Assembly (NCBI GenBank): GCA_949751835.1
Contig: CATKHK010000055.1
Coordinates: 124,001-188,000 of the forward strand
Direction of reading: 5' to 3'
Origin: Blepharisma japonicum
Taxonomy: Eukaryota; Ciliophora; Heterotrichea; Heterotrichida; Blepharismidae
Length of the DNA stretch: 64,000 nt
Shown here: in pieces, positions 31,998 to 42,694 of the stretch
Layout of the letters: each line of letters begins with the position of its first letter
How positions within the stretch are numbered: position 1 is the stretch's first letter
Notes under the pieces: model-generated
Databases searched by the model: none
What the model saw: the letters and a program-made list of their open reading frames with translations, nothing else
Told to the model about the DNA's origin: nothing
Translations under genes and position numbers: made by a program

Positions 31998-34514
31998 CTA
32001 AATATTTGATTCTGATTGTGCCCTAGAATTAAACGAATTTTTTGTTGAAATGGAATACCTTTCCATTCTTTGAACCATATCTGTTATAATATAATCGTTC
32101 ATGCTTTTTACATGCTCTAAATACGATTTTTGTTTTTTCTTAGAAACCTTTGAAGTCTTCAAATGAGTTGGCGTATTTGAAAGACTGACAGTTTTTGCTT
32201 TTGGTAAATTATGCGTAGAGCTCGAGCGGTGGGTAAGAAATCCATCAACAATATTATATACATCGATATCTTGAACAACTGAAAGCTTTCGAGGTTTTTC
32301 CAGCGTTGCGCTATAATTTGAGGCTCTTCTAATATTGATAGTAGGCTGATTTTTAGTAATATTATCAATCGGCTCATCTTTCCTTTTATCCTTATCTGAG
32401 CTTCTTCCAGACAAGGGCAGATGATTCCCAATTTTTATATGTCTTTCTGAACTTCTTCCAGACAGTGGCAAAGCGTCCATTTTCATCATTTCGCATTTAG
32501 TCAGATGCGGAGAATAAAAATCTTCAGGCTCAAGCTGCTTTCCCAAAGTTTCATCCAGCTTGTTACCAACCCCAAAGAGCTCCATCCACTGAGGTGGAAA
32601 TGGATCAACTGTCATATAATGGTCTTCTGGGATATAAGCATCATGATGCTTGTCTAAATTTACATTAATTCTCTTACTTGGTACTTTTTTATCGAAACTC
32701 AGCCCAACAATCATAGTCAGTGAGCACATTTCTTGTCTATCAAAATTAAACATATCCATTTGCCATTTTTCATATAGAGCACTACCTAATTTCAAAGTTT
32801 CAGGAAATTTTGTCAGCACTTTTCCACTTGTTTGAGCTAGTAAAGAATCTTCAACTTTTGGACCATTTGTAATTCTTATTTCCAATATGAAATTCTGAAA
32901 GAATTTTTTTAATGTTTTATTCGGGCTATAAAATAAATAGCTAAGCCTCATGACGTCAATTGCTGAAACTCCTTGTTCATCTTCGTCAATTTGTATAGGA
33001 AATGACACTGTGCTTCCAAAGAATAGAAAATGCATATATAAAGTGCCTTTAATAGTGGATTTTTCAATATCTCATAGATTTATTGCATAGAAAAGTAGGC
33101 GGGCTTGTATCAATTCGTTTGGCAGAAAGGGAATTTGAGAGGTAGGCATTATATCTTCATCATATGTTAGCTCTTTCATAGTGATATGAACAGACTCAGC
33201 AAGTGATTTTTGAGCATCTATGAGTTCAAATTCACTTGAAATTAGAGTATAGCAGAGCTGGCAGATTCTAACACTTTGAGAAACGTGGCCAGTCGCATAC
33301 ACTTTTAAATGAGAAACATCCAAAGGTAAATCAGATCTTAACGTAACATGATTTTTAAAAAGGAGCAAAACTCTTGATGAGACTAAGTTTGAAAGTTCAT
33401 AGTTAGGATAGCTAAGTCTGCATAGCTTACAATGGACAAAACTCAATACACCTTTTCTTTTTTCTTCATTAATAGGAAAATTCAACTTTTTTATAGGCTG
33501 ATCTTCATTTGCATGATGATTTTCTGGCCAAAAATCTTTTACGGGCTGCAAGCAAAACGTAAAAGTGCTAGGATCAATAATAATCCTTTTGCAGCTTATC
33601 AGCCAAACAGTTCCATTTGAATCTCTAATAAAGTCAAGCACAATTTCTTGGACTCTGCAGTTGTAACCTTTATTTAAATACAGAACTATTTTCGAGGCTT
33701 CATTTTCGTAAGGAAGCAAAGCAGTCCCAGATTGCTTAAAAATTTCAATTTTTCTGGGCTTTGAAGTATTTACAACACAAAGCTGTATATTATTCTGCAT
33801 TTCAGCATCTTCAAAGGTTAAACTATTTATAAAATATGCGAAGTTAGCACGATTTGTTTTTTCATAAGCATAATAATAGAGTCTAACAATACTTGGTCTG
33901 CCACTTGCACATTTTATATACCTTTGCATCATAGCATAAGGAATAGTTTCATTTGCAACCATTTTTAGCTCAAATTGAAGCCAGTCCATCATTGAAACGT
34001 TCATATCTTGTTCCTTTTCGCCTGGCATTCGTATAATTATCGCTATCGTATCAGTTACAGCTTCCTCTTCAGCAGGTTTATGCTCAGATACTGCATTTTG
34101 AAATAAATAACAGTTAACATTTGTTGTGCATTGAACTTTTCCAATGGAGTTTGTATATAAGTAGTATATCTTGTCAGTATAATATAGCATTTCTGGGATA
34201 TTAATGCTCAAAGTGTTTATTGAAGCTTTAGGTGCTCTCATTAAGCAGCTAAAAAATAGGAACCCTGGTTTAATATTGATAGATTTGTAGTAGTCTTTTG
34301 AAGGAGGGTCAAGATTAAGTTGTTCTTTAATCACTTTTATTTTGTGCTTTTGGACTTTTTTCTCTTCTTGAGATAGAGAGCGAAGAGCATTTCTTCTTTT
34401 AGTTTGGTTTTTACTGTATTTTCAGAATAATTTCGGGTTTTCTAAAGCTCTTCGGTGATCCAAGCCAGATTTCTCTGTGTTTTCAAAATCATTGAAAGGA
34501 ATAGGATTTTGCAT
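31998..34514 (-). CDS. Large hypothetical protein with two CxxC pairs
   Basis: 838 residues, ATG 34512-34514, TAG 31998-32000, no intron, with UGA-Trp near residue 31 and at 33072. The N-terminal 500 residues alternate strands and helices without a known domain. Within them, C-K-L-C and C-Q-L-C pairs lie about 55 residues apart (in V-H-C-K-L-C-R-L and R-I-C-Q-L-C-Y-T), suggesting one zinc site. The middle region has beta-rich segments (F-S-L-T-like strands near G-S-T-V-S-F-P-I). The C-terminal 200 residues are basic and disordered, with two near-copies of L-P-L-S-G-R-S-S. I do not recognise a family. It ends 68 bp from the convergent Kelch-EGF gene. Confidence 0.7.
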
Positions 34515-34589
34515 TTATTATTCATAAAATAATTCCATGGTTTTCCAATATTATGATTTGAGTACCGAATCATATACTATTAAATATTT

Positions 34590-35186
34590 TTATTTATCAA
34601 TTTTTAAATTAAATCAATCAAAGCTCTCTAGCTGCCCTAAATCTAACTTATTCAGGGAATCTTTCAAAACTTCAATATATTCTATTACTTCATGAAGCTG
34701 CTCTTCACTTAAATTATCCTCTGCTTCATAAATATTATTTTGTATAAAGTCTTTGCAGATTTCTCCTTTATTTATTTCTAGGCGCATATCTATTCAACTT
34801 CTTCTTAGCTCACGATAGACTTTTCAATTGATTTCATTCTATCTTGATATTACTTCAAACATAAAAACTCCCCAATGCTTGTTAAAAAAGTCCACTTCTT
34901 TATTGAACAATTTATATTCCTTTCTATTCACTGATTCAATATTTCTCCCAATCAAGCAAGCATGAAGAAATAGAATGTTAATTCTTGTATATGTTTTTTC
35001 TGCAGGTGGAATTATTTTGTAAAGCTCAGAGCAAAATGCGAGATCTCTTGTGTTTAGTAGTAGCTGCTTGTATTTATTATTGTGCCATCTGAGCTTGAAA
35101 TTGTTTCAAAAGTTGATCTTCTGATAATTAGTCACGTGAAATTCAGGCTTCGCTGCATTTTTCAGAAGTGACCATTTTGCAATCAT
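34590..35186 (-). CDS. Hypothetical helical protein
   Basis: 193 residues in two exons: ATG 35184-35186, 15-nt intron 34839-34853 (gtaatatcaagatag) between whole codons, TAA 34590-34592. UGA-Trp occurs in I-N-F-W-N-N, I-N-W-K-V, R-S-W-I-D and F-D-W-F. It is too broken by UGA and the intron to show up as a standard-code gene. Basic and aromatic helices dominate (W-H-N-N-K-Y-K-Q-L-L-L, V-Y-R-E-L-R-R-S-W), and the C-terminal 50 residues are acidic. The basic, amphipathic N-terminus (M-I-A-K-W-S-L-L-K-N-A-A-K) could be a mitochondrial targeting peptide. The family is unknown; a mitochondrial small protein is possible but unproven. Confidence 0.65.
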
Positions 35187-35334
35187 TTATAAAATGATAT
35201 TATCCTTTTAATTTTATAATTAAATTTTAAAAGCTTATTTTACTCATTAAACTTGTATTTCATAAAGACAAAGATTTTAGAAAGTTTATGCTTATTTGAA
35301 TTCATTATAAGATAATTGCTTAACAAAAACGAAT

Positions 35335-37953
35335 ATGGATTGACTTAATGATGGAATTAGGGTAATTTGTAATAGTAGCCCAATAGAGAGAGTATGAAAA
35401 TCAATTGCTGATTCTATAGACGTAAACAATCCCCGCAATGATTTTGATATGATTAATGACTTTCTTTGCAATAAAACTTACTTAGCAGGAGAAGTTATAT
35501 CTTCAAATGACTTCTATGTTTGCTATAAATTGAAATGCATTCCGAAATTTTCTAAAATATTATCAAGCCCTAGTAGACCTTTCCATTTAAGTCGATGATT
35601 TAATCAAGTTAACTCAGTTTTTCCAGATGACTCTTTCAGTTACTTTGTAAAGCAAAGGCAGAGAGTTTCAAAACTTTTGATTGAAGCACTTAAAGAAAAT
35701 GATATGAAGAAATTCTACATGCACTTAGAAATGGTAAAACAAAATGAAAGATTTATTGGAGTATTAGGGATCAAGCCTATCCACGTAGCTTGTGAGCAAG
35801 AAAATTTATTGGCCTTAGTCAAGTTAGTAGAAAAAGGAGTTAGCATTGAACTAGAAGATGATGAAGGACTCACACCTATATTTTACACACTTCGGGGTCA
35901 TAATCTTGATATTTTTAATTATTTAATTTCAATTGGAGCAAATATTCATCACAAAGAAAAACAAAATCGAAGCCTTTTTTATTTTGCTGTTAGCTCTATG
36001 AAATTCAGCTTTGTAAAAATATTGCTTGATTTAGGTTGCGATATAAATAGTTCTACAACCCTAGGAAGCACGCCACTAAGCAAAGCTGCATGAAATGGGG
36101 ATACTAAAATAGTCGAATTGCTGCTAAGTGTCCAAGGAATTGAAATTGATAAGCCAGACTCAAGACTAAGAACTCCGCTTCACAACGCAGTTTGAGGGTG
36201 TGCAAGTCGAAGACCCGGCACTCTTAGTTTAGCGGATAGCTCTGAATGTGCAAAACTTTTAATTGATGCAGGAGCTGATATAGAAGCTCTTGACGATACT
36301 GGGAATAACCCTTTATGCATTGCTGCTTATTCTTGTGCAATAAATTCATTGAAACTTTTGCTTCAATATAATGCAAATAAATATCATATAGGAAAAGACG
36401 GATATGCGCCTCTCCATCAAGCTTTAATAAGAAGCCATTTGGATTGTGCAAGCATATTAATCCAGAACGGAATAGATCCGAATTTAAGCTGCAAAGATGG
36501 AAGGAGTTGTCTTCAAGTAGCCATTGCTCATAAGCAAGAAAGATCAGTTATTTTTCTCTTGGACTTAGAAGAAGTTCGGAGGTCCTATGATGATGTTATT
36601 TTCTGCACAATGCATGGAACTTCAAAAATTCTTGAAATATTAATAAATAGAATTGGAACACCAGATGATTTTTTTGTAAAATGTATAGTAGAAGGAAACG
36701 ATGACTGTGCATTATGAGCAGTGAGCAGAAAAAGCTCTTTAAGCTATCAGGAATTTAAGTCAGTGGTAATGAGGAGTAAAGCGTTTTCAGAAATTGTTCT
36801 TCCAAGATGAGCCGGAAATATTAAGCATGAAATACTTGAAAAATTGCTAGACTATGACTTAGATATAAACAAGATTTACCAAATTGTCAAGCCAACAATG
36901 AAAACGCTTCACATTGCAATAAATAAAGGAAAGGAAGAGCTAGCAAAGTATATTTTGTCATGTATCCCTGATCTATATGCTAAAAAAGATTCAAAATTAG
37001 GGAGGACAGCTTTGCATTTTGCTGCAGAGAAAGGGCTATGCAATCTTGCTTCATACCTTGTAGGGTTATCAAATAACCCTTCTGAATATATCAATGTAGA
37101 AGATTCTCAAGGGCTGAATTCTATTTTAATTGCAGAGCATCATGGGTTTTGGTATTTATCTGCATTTCTCAAAGATCTTCATAGCCAAAGTTCGAATAAT
37201 AAAATTGTGAGTTATATCACTCAAATCGAGTATGAAGATATTTATGATCCAATCCCAACCTATCCGATTCCTTTATCAGAAATGAAAACTGCCTTTTTTG
37301 AAATAAACATAGAATTGAGAGAGTTAAAAGAAACAGAACTCATATGGGTTGATAACCAAATAGCTTTAGAAGAAATGGCTTCGTATTTAAACAATATATC
37401 AGTGATTGGTGTTGATTTGGAATATTATTCCTTTGAGCCTCGAAAAGGATGCATTTCATTAATACAGCTGTCAAGCGGAGAAAAAGATTTTGTGATTGAT
37501 CCATTTGTCAATAGAAGTAAAATAGCAATATTCATGAAGAAGTTGATGATTGATTCTAATAAAATCAAAGTTCTTCATGGCGCTGACTCTGATCTTTTGT
37601 GATTGCAAAATGATTTTTTAGCTTATTCAACTAACATTTTTGATACTGCAAGAGCTAGCAAGTTAATAACTGGAGAAAATGACTGTCCTTCATTAGCTTC
37701 ATTGATATATGAACACTTAGGTCTAAAAATCGATAAATCTTTTCAGGTGTCAGATTGAAGAATCAGACCTTTGCCCTCTCCAATGCTAAATTATGCAAGA
37801 ATTGACGCTCATTATCTGCCCTATCTTTACAACAGATTAAAATCCCAGCTACAACCTCAAAATCTTGAAGAACTTGTTTCCATATTAAATTCAATGTGCC
37901 ATAAAAACCCTACAGGAAAGCTTATAAGATTAAAAATATTAAACTGTGGATAA
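35335..37953 (+). CDS. Ankyrin-repeat protein fused to Rrp6/EXOSC10-type 3'-5' exonuclease
   Basis: 872 residues, ATG 35335-35337, TAA 37951-37953, no intron, with nine or more UGA-Trp; read with UGA as stop it breaks into many pieces. Residues about 1-110 resemble a GST C-terminal-type domain (F-L-C-N-K-T-Y-L-A-G-E-V-I-S-S-N-D). Residues about 115-620 hold many ankyrin repeats (G-L-T-P-I-F-Y-T-L, G-Y-A-P-L-H-Q-A-L, G-R-T-A-L-H-F-A-A). The C-terminal third is a DEDDy exonuclease close to Rrp6: D694-L-E696 (ExoI), H748-G-A-D-S-D753 (ExoII), D-W-R-I-R-P-L-P, and Y820-x-x-x-D824 (ExoIII). All catalytic positions appear kept. The usual PMC2NT and HRDC domains are missing. It could trim structured RNAs, guided by ankyrin-bound partners; the role is inferred. 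Confidence 0.9.
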
Positions 37954-38011
37954 ACAAAAAATTACTTAAAAGACAATATTATTTACTAATATACACTATA
38001 TTACAATTAAT

Positions 38012-38752
38012 TTAAACATTCAGAAACATTGAAGGTGACGGACTTCTCCTTCTATTTCTTTTCATAATATCATTATTTGATGATAAATTATTTTCAAAGT
38101 CACTACATGTACTTTCATGCATAATATCTCCGTTATTTACATTACACTCCAAAAAATAACCTTTTTTTTCTAATATTGTAACAGTTGGAGACTGAGTATC
38201 AAAACGTTGAATCTCAGCCTCTTCCTTAATTTTTGGGATCTTTTTAATAGGGCTTTCATTACTTCTTTTAGCCATAAGGCTTTTAAATCGATTTTTTACA
38301 CTATTTTCAGTTCTTCCTTTTAATCCTCTTGCAATTTCGCACCATTTGTTGCCAATGAGGATTTGTTGGTTAATTATATACAAATCTTCTTCTTCAGTTC
38401 AGTCATTCTTATTTATAATAGGGTTTAGGCGGTTGAGCCATCTCTCTCTGCATTGCTTCCCATTTCGGATCATTTTCTTCTGATATAACAAAGAATTCAA
38501 CTCTTTGGCTATTTTCGACCAAGAATTGGGACCTCTCACTTCGATTATCTTCGAAAGAATAAGATCTTCAGTTTTGGTTCACTTGCCAAGTTTATGGCAA
38601 GAAATAGTCTTGGGTTGGTCAGGTTTGATCAGGGGAAGAAAAGTTGAAGACCCAGAATTTCATATACATGGGACATAAAATGTGTCGCCTTCAATTCTCT
38701 CAAAATCTGCAATCTGGATTAGTTTAGATTCAAATTTGTTGTCAATATCCAT
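38012..38752 (-). CDS. R2R3 Myb-type DNA-binding protein
   Basis: 246 residues, ATG 38750-38752, TAA 38012-38014, no intron, with UGA-Trp at three places. Two SANT/Myb repeats lie at residues about 56-160: G-K-W-T-K-T-E-D-L-I-L through Q-C-R-E-R-W-L-N-R-L, then W-T-E-E-E-D-L-Y-I-I through S-V-K-N-R-F-K-S-L. The first Trp of each repeat (G-K-W-T and N-D-W-T) is UGA-coded, at a position that is almost invariant in Myb domains. The recognition helices are of the c-Myb R2R3 type. A 90-residue disordered tail follows with S-P-x-K motifs. It is probably a sequence-specific transcription factor; targets are unknown. Confidence 0.88.
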
Positions 38753-38986
38753 TACTTTACTATTGATTTGATATAATCATAGATGGCAACAACTGTTGCA
38801 GAAAATTAATATCTAATTCCATTTAATAGTAAATCTTAAAAAAAATTAAAATCTTATATCAGAATGAGGTTTTCACTTGATTTTTAATTATGAGTATGCA
38901 AAATATACAAAACTATTAATTTTTCGATGATTTTTCATAATTTACAATTAATTAGATTTGCTTAGCCAAAAGGTGAATAATTTAAA

Positions 38987-40208
38987 ATGACTTCTCAATG
39001 AACTTCTATCACAAGAATTTGCTTATCTTTATACCAAGACACTACAACAATGAAAACTGTTGAAGTAAAAGAGAACTCAATAACAACTTCTGATTTTCGA
39101 GTGATTCTTAAGAATCTCAGGATTGAAAATCGATTTGTGAAATTTATGGTAAAAGAAGTCAAAGATTTATTTAAATCGAACTTTTTGCACAGAAGATATA
39201 TGGTTGTATTGCTTCATTTCTTAATCTCTGAAATGCCTATTATTGACAAAGATAGTCTTATTATCTTATTAAAGGAATCATATGAAGAGATTGTAAATAT
39301 CGTTCAAAATAGCATCATCGATTTGTCGTATTTATCTGAACGTCAGATCTTTATGAGTATTGCTAACCAAACTGATAGTTTAATAAACGAAGCCTTAATT
39401 GGTATAGAGAACTTAGATGTTCTGCAAATAAATTACATTAGAAAAATAAAACAGTATGATAAACTTTAGTTCTTATTTCCCCAAAATTTGTTTGGAAAAG
39501 GGAGCTTATATCTCATTAGTTAGTGAAGAGAAGGCGAATTTTTTGTATTTCTTGAAAAATTATTCCATCGATAATATTAATGGAAAATCACTTTATATGT
39601 TCAAAGGAAATCTGTATATCTTTAAAGATGTGGCAATTCTAGGTGAAATATCATATCCAGCAATTATCCTTTCAGCTGAAACGCCTGAATCATTTGAAAT
39701 GAACAGCGATTGTCTGTGGATTTCCTCATTACCAATAAAAATGCTCAATGATCTTGAAAGCATAGCAGGATTCCACGAAAATTTATTAATTGAAAGCTGA
39801 ATAGGTGCAACTCAAAAAGAGGAATATCTTCCAAATATCACATATGGATTTGAATGCATTAGTAATAAACAAAGCGAAAATGTTTTGCATGTACTTTTTA
39901 GATTTGATTCTTGTAATACGTTTCTTATTTATGCCCCAACAGACCCTCAATTAGATCTCTTGTATATTAACTTGACAAGATTTATTAGAAGGTATCAGAG
40001 GATAAAAGAGACAAGGCGCGCTGTTAAAGGGGGAGGGTGAACTCAAAAGCATATATCTGAAAATATAAGAAGCAATTATTTATCTAGCGTATTTAAAAAA
40101 GTCAGCGAATTAGGATCTAGAAAAGAAGTTTGGGATGATATGGAAAGTCTGATTTTTATGACAAAGAAAAGCTTTGAAATTTTTACGATAATAATAACAC
40201 TTATTTAG
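38987..40208 (+). CDS. Divergent CCT-like chaperonin, possibly MKKS/BBS6
   Basis: 401 residues in two exons: ATG 38987-38989, 16-nt intron 39454-39469 (gtatgataaactttag), TAG 40206-40208, with UGA-Trp at residue 5, at 39798 and in G-G-G-W-T. The best anchor is A-V-K-G-G-G-W-T-Q-K-H-I-S-E-N-I-R, which mirrors the V-x-P-G-G-G-x-x-E of CCT chaperonins. It comes especially close to the G-G-G-C-T-E-T-H-L-A-A-Y-I-R stretch I recall in MKKS. The protein is shorter than typical chaperonins (500-570) and lacks recognisable ATP-site motifs such as G-D-G-T. MKKS belongs to the BBS chaperonin complex at cilia. The chaperonin kinship is moderately likely and the MKKS label weaker. Its 3' half was duplicated just downstream. 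Confidence 0.5.
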
Positions 40209-40298
40209 TATTTATTTTGATCGAAATTCTTGATAAAAATTTTAATCAATAAAATATTATTCATCAATTATTATTGATTGGCATTTAATCGGTAAAAA

Positions 40299-40458
40299 AT
40301 GTTAGACTGGCTTCAAGATTTTAAGAACTGTAGATATAACCCTAATGCTGAAATACATTTAATTCCTACACAAGAAGGTGAAGATGCCACTATCTCTTTT
40401 ATGCTTAGTATTCACAAGGCACAAGAATCCAATAATCAAGTTTGAGTCAATAATACTT
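40299..40458 (+). pseudogene. 5' fragment of the downstream syntaxin gene
   Basis: Starting at ATG 40299, about 50 codons read as the first 50 residues of the syntaxin gene at 41018 with point changes: M-L-D-W-L-Q-D-F-K-N against M-L-D-R-L-Q-D-F-K-N, and K-A-Q-E-S-N-N against K-A-Q-E-S-I-D. The match, including the 5' flank, stops near 40458, where a stop codon is followed at once by sequence matching the inside of the MKKS-like gene. It is the left part of a tandem duplication scar. The short frame is still open, but it lacks all functional parts of a SNARE. Confidence 0.85.
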
Positions 40459-40460
40459 AG

Positions 40461-40935
40461 CATCTGAATCATTTGAAATGAGCAGTATTGTCTGTTAATT
40501 TCTTCATGATCACTAAAAATGCTCAACGAATTTGAAAGAAAATTCGAGTTTACAAAAACTTATTAATTGAAACATCCTAGGTCCAATTCAAAAAAAATAG
40601 GATTCTTTCGAATATCACATATGAGAAAAATATTTTGAATATACTTTTTAGATATGATTCTTGCAATAATTTCCTTTTATGCCCCAAATAACTCTTAATT
40701 AGATATTGAATCTTAATTTGGCAAGATTTATTAGAAGATATTAGAGATAAAATGAGACAAGGTGTACTATTAAAGGAGGAGGGAGAACTCAAAACATATA
40801 TCTGATAATACAAGAAATAATTATTTATTTGATGTATTTACAAAAGTTAGTGAATTAGATTCGAAAAGGGGCGTGAGATGATATGGAAAGTCTGATTTTT
40901 TTAAAATATAACTTTAATAATAACAGTTGTTTTAT
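40461..40935 (+). pseudogene. Decayed copy of the 3' half of the MKKS-like gene
   Basis: From 40464 the sequence follows the MKKS-like gene from 39685 to its stop region, for instance the shared ctgaatcatttgaaatga and aagatttattagaag blocks. Small deletions and substitutions throughout destroy the frame. It has no start of its own. The flank after it again matches the 5' flank of the syntaxin gene. Divergence from the parent is clearly higher than in the adjacent syntaxin fragment, or its frame was simply not protected; I did not compute it. Confidence 0.85.
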
Positions 40936-41017
40936 TTTTTACAAATTTTTTGTAATAATTCTAATCAATTAAAATTTATTCATCAATTATTTGAGATTGC
41001 CATTTAAATAGTCAGAA

Positions 41018-41896
41018 ATGCTAGACCGGCTGCAAGACTTTAAAAACTTTAGAGATAACTCCAATGCTGAAATCCCATTAATTCCTAAGCAAGAAGATGA
41101 AGGAGCCACTGGTCCTTTTATGCTTCATATTCGTAAGGCACAAGAATCCATTGATCGAGTCAGAGTGAATAATAATAACATTAGGCAATTAAGAGAAGAA
41201 CTCAACAGAAGTGTTAGAACAGAACAAGAAATTGAAATAAATAATAGGCTCAAAGAAAACTTAAGAGAAAGCAATAAAGAGTTAAACGCAGTGAGAGATG
41301 TGATAGAAGGGCTAAGTAAAGAAATTGATGAAGTCCGGAGTAAAAATGATATTGAAAGCCGAATGAAGATTACGATGCACGCAACACTCGCACGACAATT
41401 TCAAGATGCATTGGCAGAAACTGAAAAAACAGAAGCTGCATTTTGGCAAGCAGCTCGAAATAAAACGTCAAATCAGCTCAGAATGGTTGATCAAAATATA
41501 GACGATGCCACTATTGAAAGATGCTTAGAAGACCCTGCTCAAGCTCAAATGATAGTTAATAAGCAAATGATGGGAGCTCATCATGAAATCATATCAATGG
41601 TACACAATATTGAGGATAGGCTAGAAGACATAAAAATGCTTGAAAACAATGTGAATATTATGCATAGGATGTTTCTGGACATGGCAGCATTAGTCCATTC
41701 CCAAGGTGAAATTCTCAATAGTATTGAAACTCATGTAGAAAAAGCAACAGACTTTGTTAAAAAGGCAGAAAAAAATTTAACAGAAGCGAAAAGACATCAG
41801 GAGAAAACAAGGTGGAGAAAATGCTGTCTACTTGTAATAGCTTTGGTTATTCTTATTATTGTTGTTGTCCCAGCAACTACTGCAACTAAATTATAA
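41018..41896 (+). CDS. Syntaxin (Qa-type SNARE)
   Basis: 292 residues, ATG 41018-41020, TAA 41894-41896, no intron, Trp all UGG. The N-terminal half is helical with many Arg and Glu, consistent with a Habc bundle. The SNARE motif lies at about 200-262: I-E-D-R-L-E-D-I-K-M-L-E through M-F-L-D-M-A-A-L-V-H-S-Q-G-E-I-L-N-S-I-E, with the zero-layer Gln in H-S-Q-G-E. A basic K-T-R-W-R-K-C-C precedes the C-terminal membrane anchor (L-L-V-I-A-L-V-I-L-I-I-V-V-V). It resembles plasma-membrane syntaxins of the 1-4 group by the M-A-x-L-V-x-S-Q-G-E core. A fragment of its 5' end lies upstream in the duplication scar. Confidence 0.93.
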   Translation: MLDRLQDFKNFRDNSNAEIPLIPKQEDEGATGPFMLHIRKAQESIDRVRVNNNNIRQLREELNRSVRTEQEIEINNRLKENLRESNKELNAVRDVIEGLSKEIDEVRSKNDIESRMKITMHATLARQFQDALAETEKTEAAFWQAARNKTSNQLRMVDQNIDDATIERCLEDPAQAQMIVNKQMMGAHHEIISMVHNIEDRLEDIKMLENNVNIMHRMFLDMAALVHSQGEILNSIETHVEKATDFVKKAEKNLTEAKRHQEKTRWRKCCLLVIALVILIIVVVPATTATKL

Positions 41897-41949
41897 ATAA
41901 ATATGAAATCAATTTATTCTCTTTTATAACTGTTTATAATTGATATAAA

Positions 41950-42606
41950 ATGCTCCAGAACATGGAAAACGATCAATTCTTGCAGGAGATTTTAGAAAGG
42001 AACTACAATCAACGTATACAGCAGCTTAAATCGCCTATTAATTTGCTGGAAACTCAAAATAAAGGAAACACACAAAAAGCTTATAAGTGCATTGTTGATT
42101 CAATAAATTTTGAGAGTGGCCAAAAGATTATAAGGCTATATAATAAAGATTTCGAGAGGCAAAAAAAAGCGAGCTATGTTTTAAGTCCAAAGCCTTTTAA
42201 TTTTTGTAATAACAAATTCAAGATATCAAGACTAAAAGAGCTTTACAGTTGCAATTTCAAGTCGCTTTTAAATAAAGATAAAAAATGAAAAAGCTGTAAG
42301 CCAAATCATGCTAATCTTTCCGACCAAAATAGCCCTCTACGTTTACCTCCTATTTCAAAATTTTTGAAATCCACAGAAAATAAAATTCTAAAAAGATCTT
42401 CAGTACAAAATTCCCCACGAAACTACAATAATATGGTATTTTGCAATAGAAGCAATATAGATTTGCGTGTGCAAGGTACAAGTCAAATACCCTTCTATAT
42501 CAATCGTGATAAAAGTAAGCACTTATATGATTGCTTTTGCTGTGACGATTTTAGTCATCAAAGCGAAGGCTGTGAAGAAAATTTTGGGGATTTGGAAGAA
42601 ATATAG
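41950..42606 (+). CDS. Hypothetical protein
   Basis: 218 residues, ATG 41950-41952, TAG 42604-42606, one UGA-Trp at 42286. It starts 53 bp after the syntaxin stop on the same strand. The composition is Asn, Lys, Ser and Gln rich with few hydrophobics, so largely disordered. A Cys pair near the end (C-F-C-C-D-D) and scattered Cys before it show no regular zinc-finger spacing. I do not recognise a family. An overlapping frame at 42467-42694 is rejected as a shadow. Confidence 0.55.
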
Positions 42607-42694
42607 ATATTTAATTGATTTAATTAAAAATACAAAACTTATGATATTCTATCATATAAAGGAAGATTTAGGTAATCGTTTTGATGAGATTTAA

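Larger units (their letters stand above)
39685..41183 (+). repeat. Tandem duplication spanning the MKKS-like 3' half to syntaxin 5' end
   Basis: Unit 1 runs from 39685 (inside the MKKS-like gene) through its stop and intergenic region to about 40458 (inside the syntaxin fragment). Unit 2 runs from 40464 to about 41183 (inside the intact syntaxin gene). Units are about 775 and 720 bp; the difference comes from deletions in unit 2. This layout leaves one intact MKKS-like gene on the left and one intact syntaxin on the right, with the broken halves between, as expected of a single direct duplication. Confidence 0.85.

Noticed and set aside
34839-34876. Apparent frameshift near the intron of the helical protein
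   Set aside because: Careful reading of the six-base A run shows the frame is intact, and a 15-nt intron explains the UAG.
40577-40813. Minus-strand open frame of 78 codons
   Set aside because: It lies antisense within the decayed MKKS-like copy and has no features of its own.
42467-42694. Plus-strand open frame overlapping the gene at 41950-42606
   Set aside because: The composition is Lys/Ile-rich and it overlaps a better frame that continues from an upstream start.
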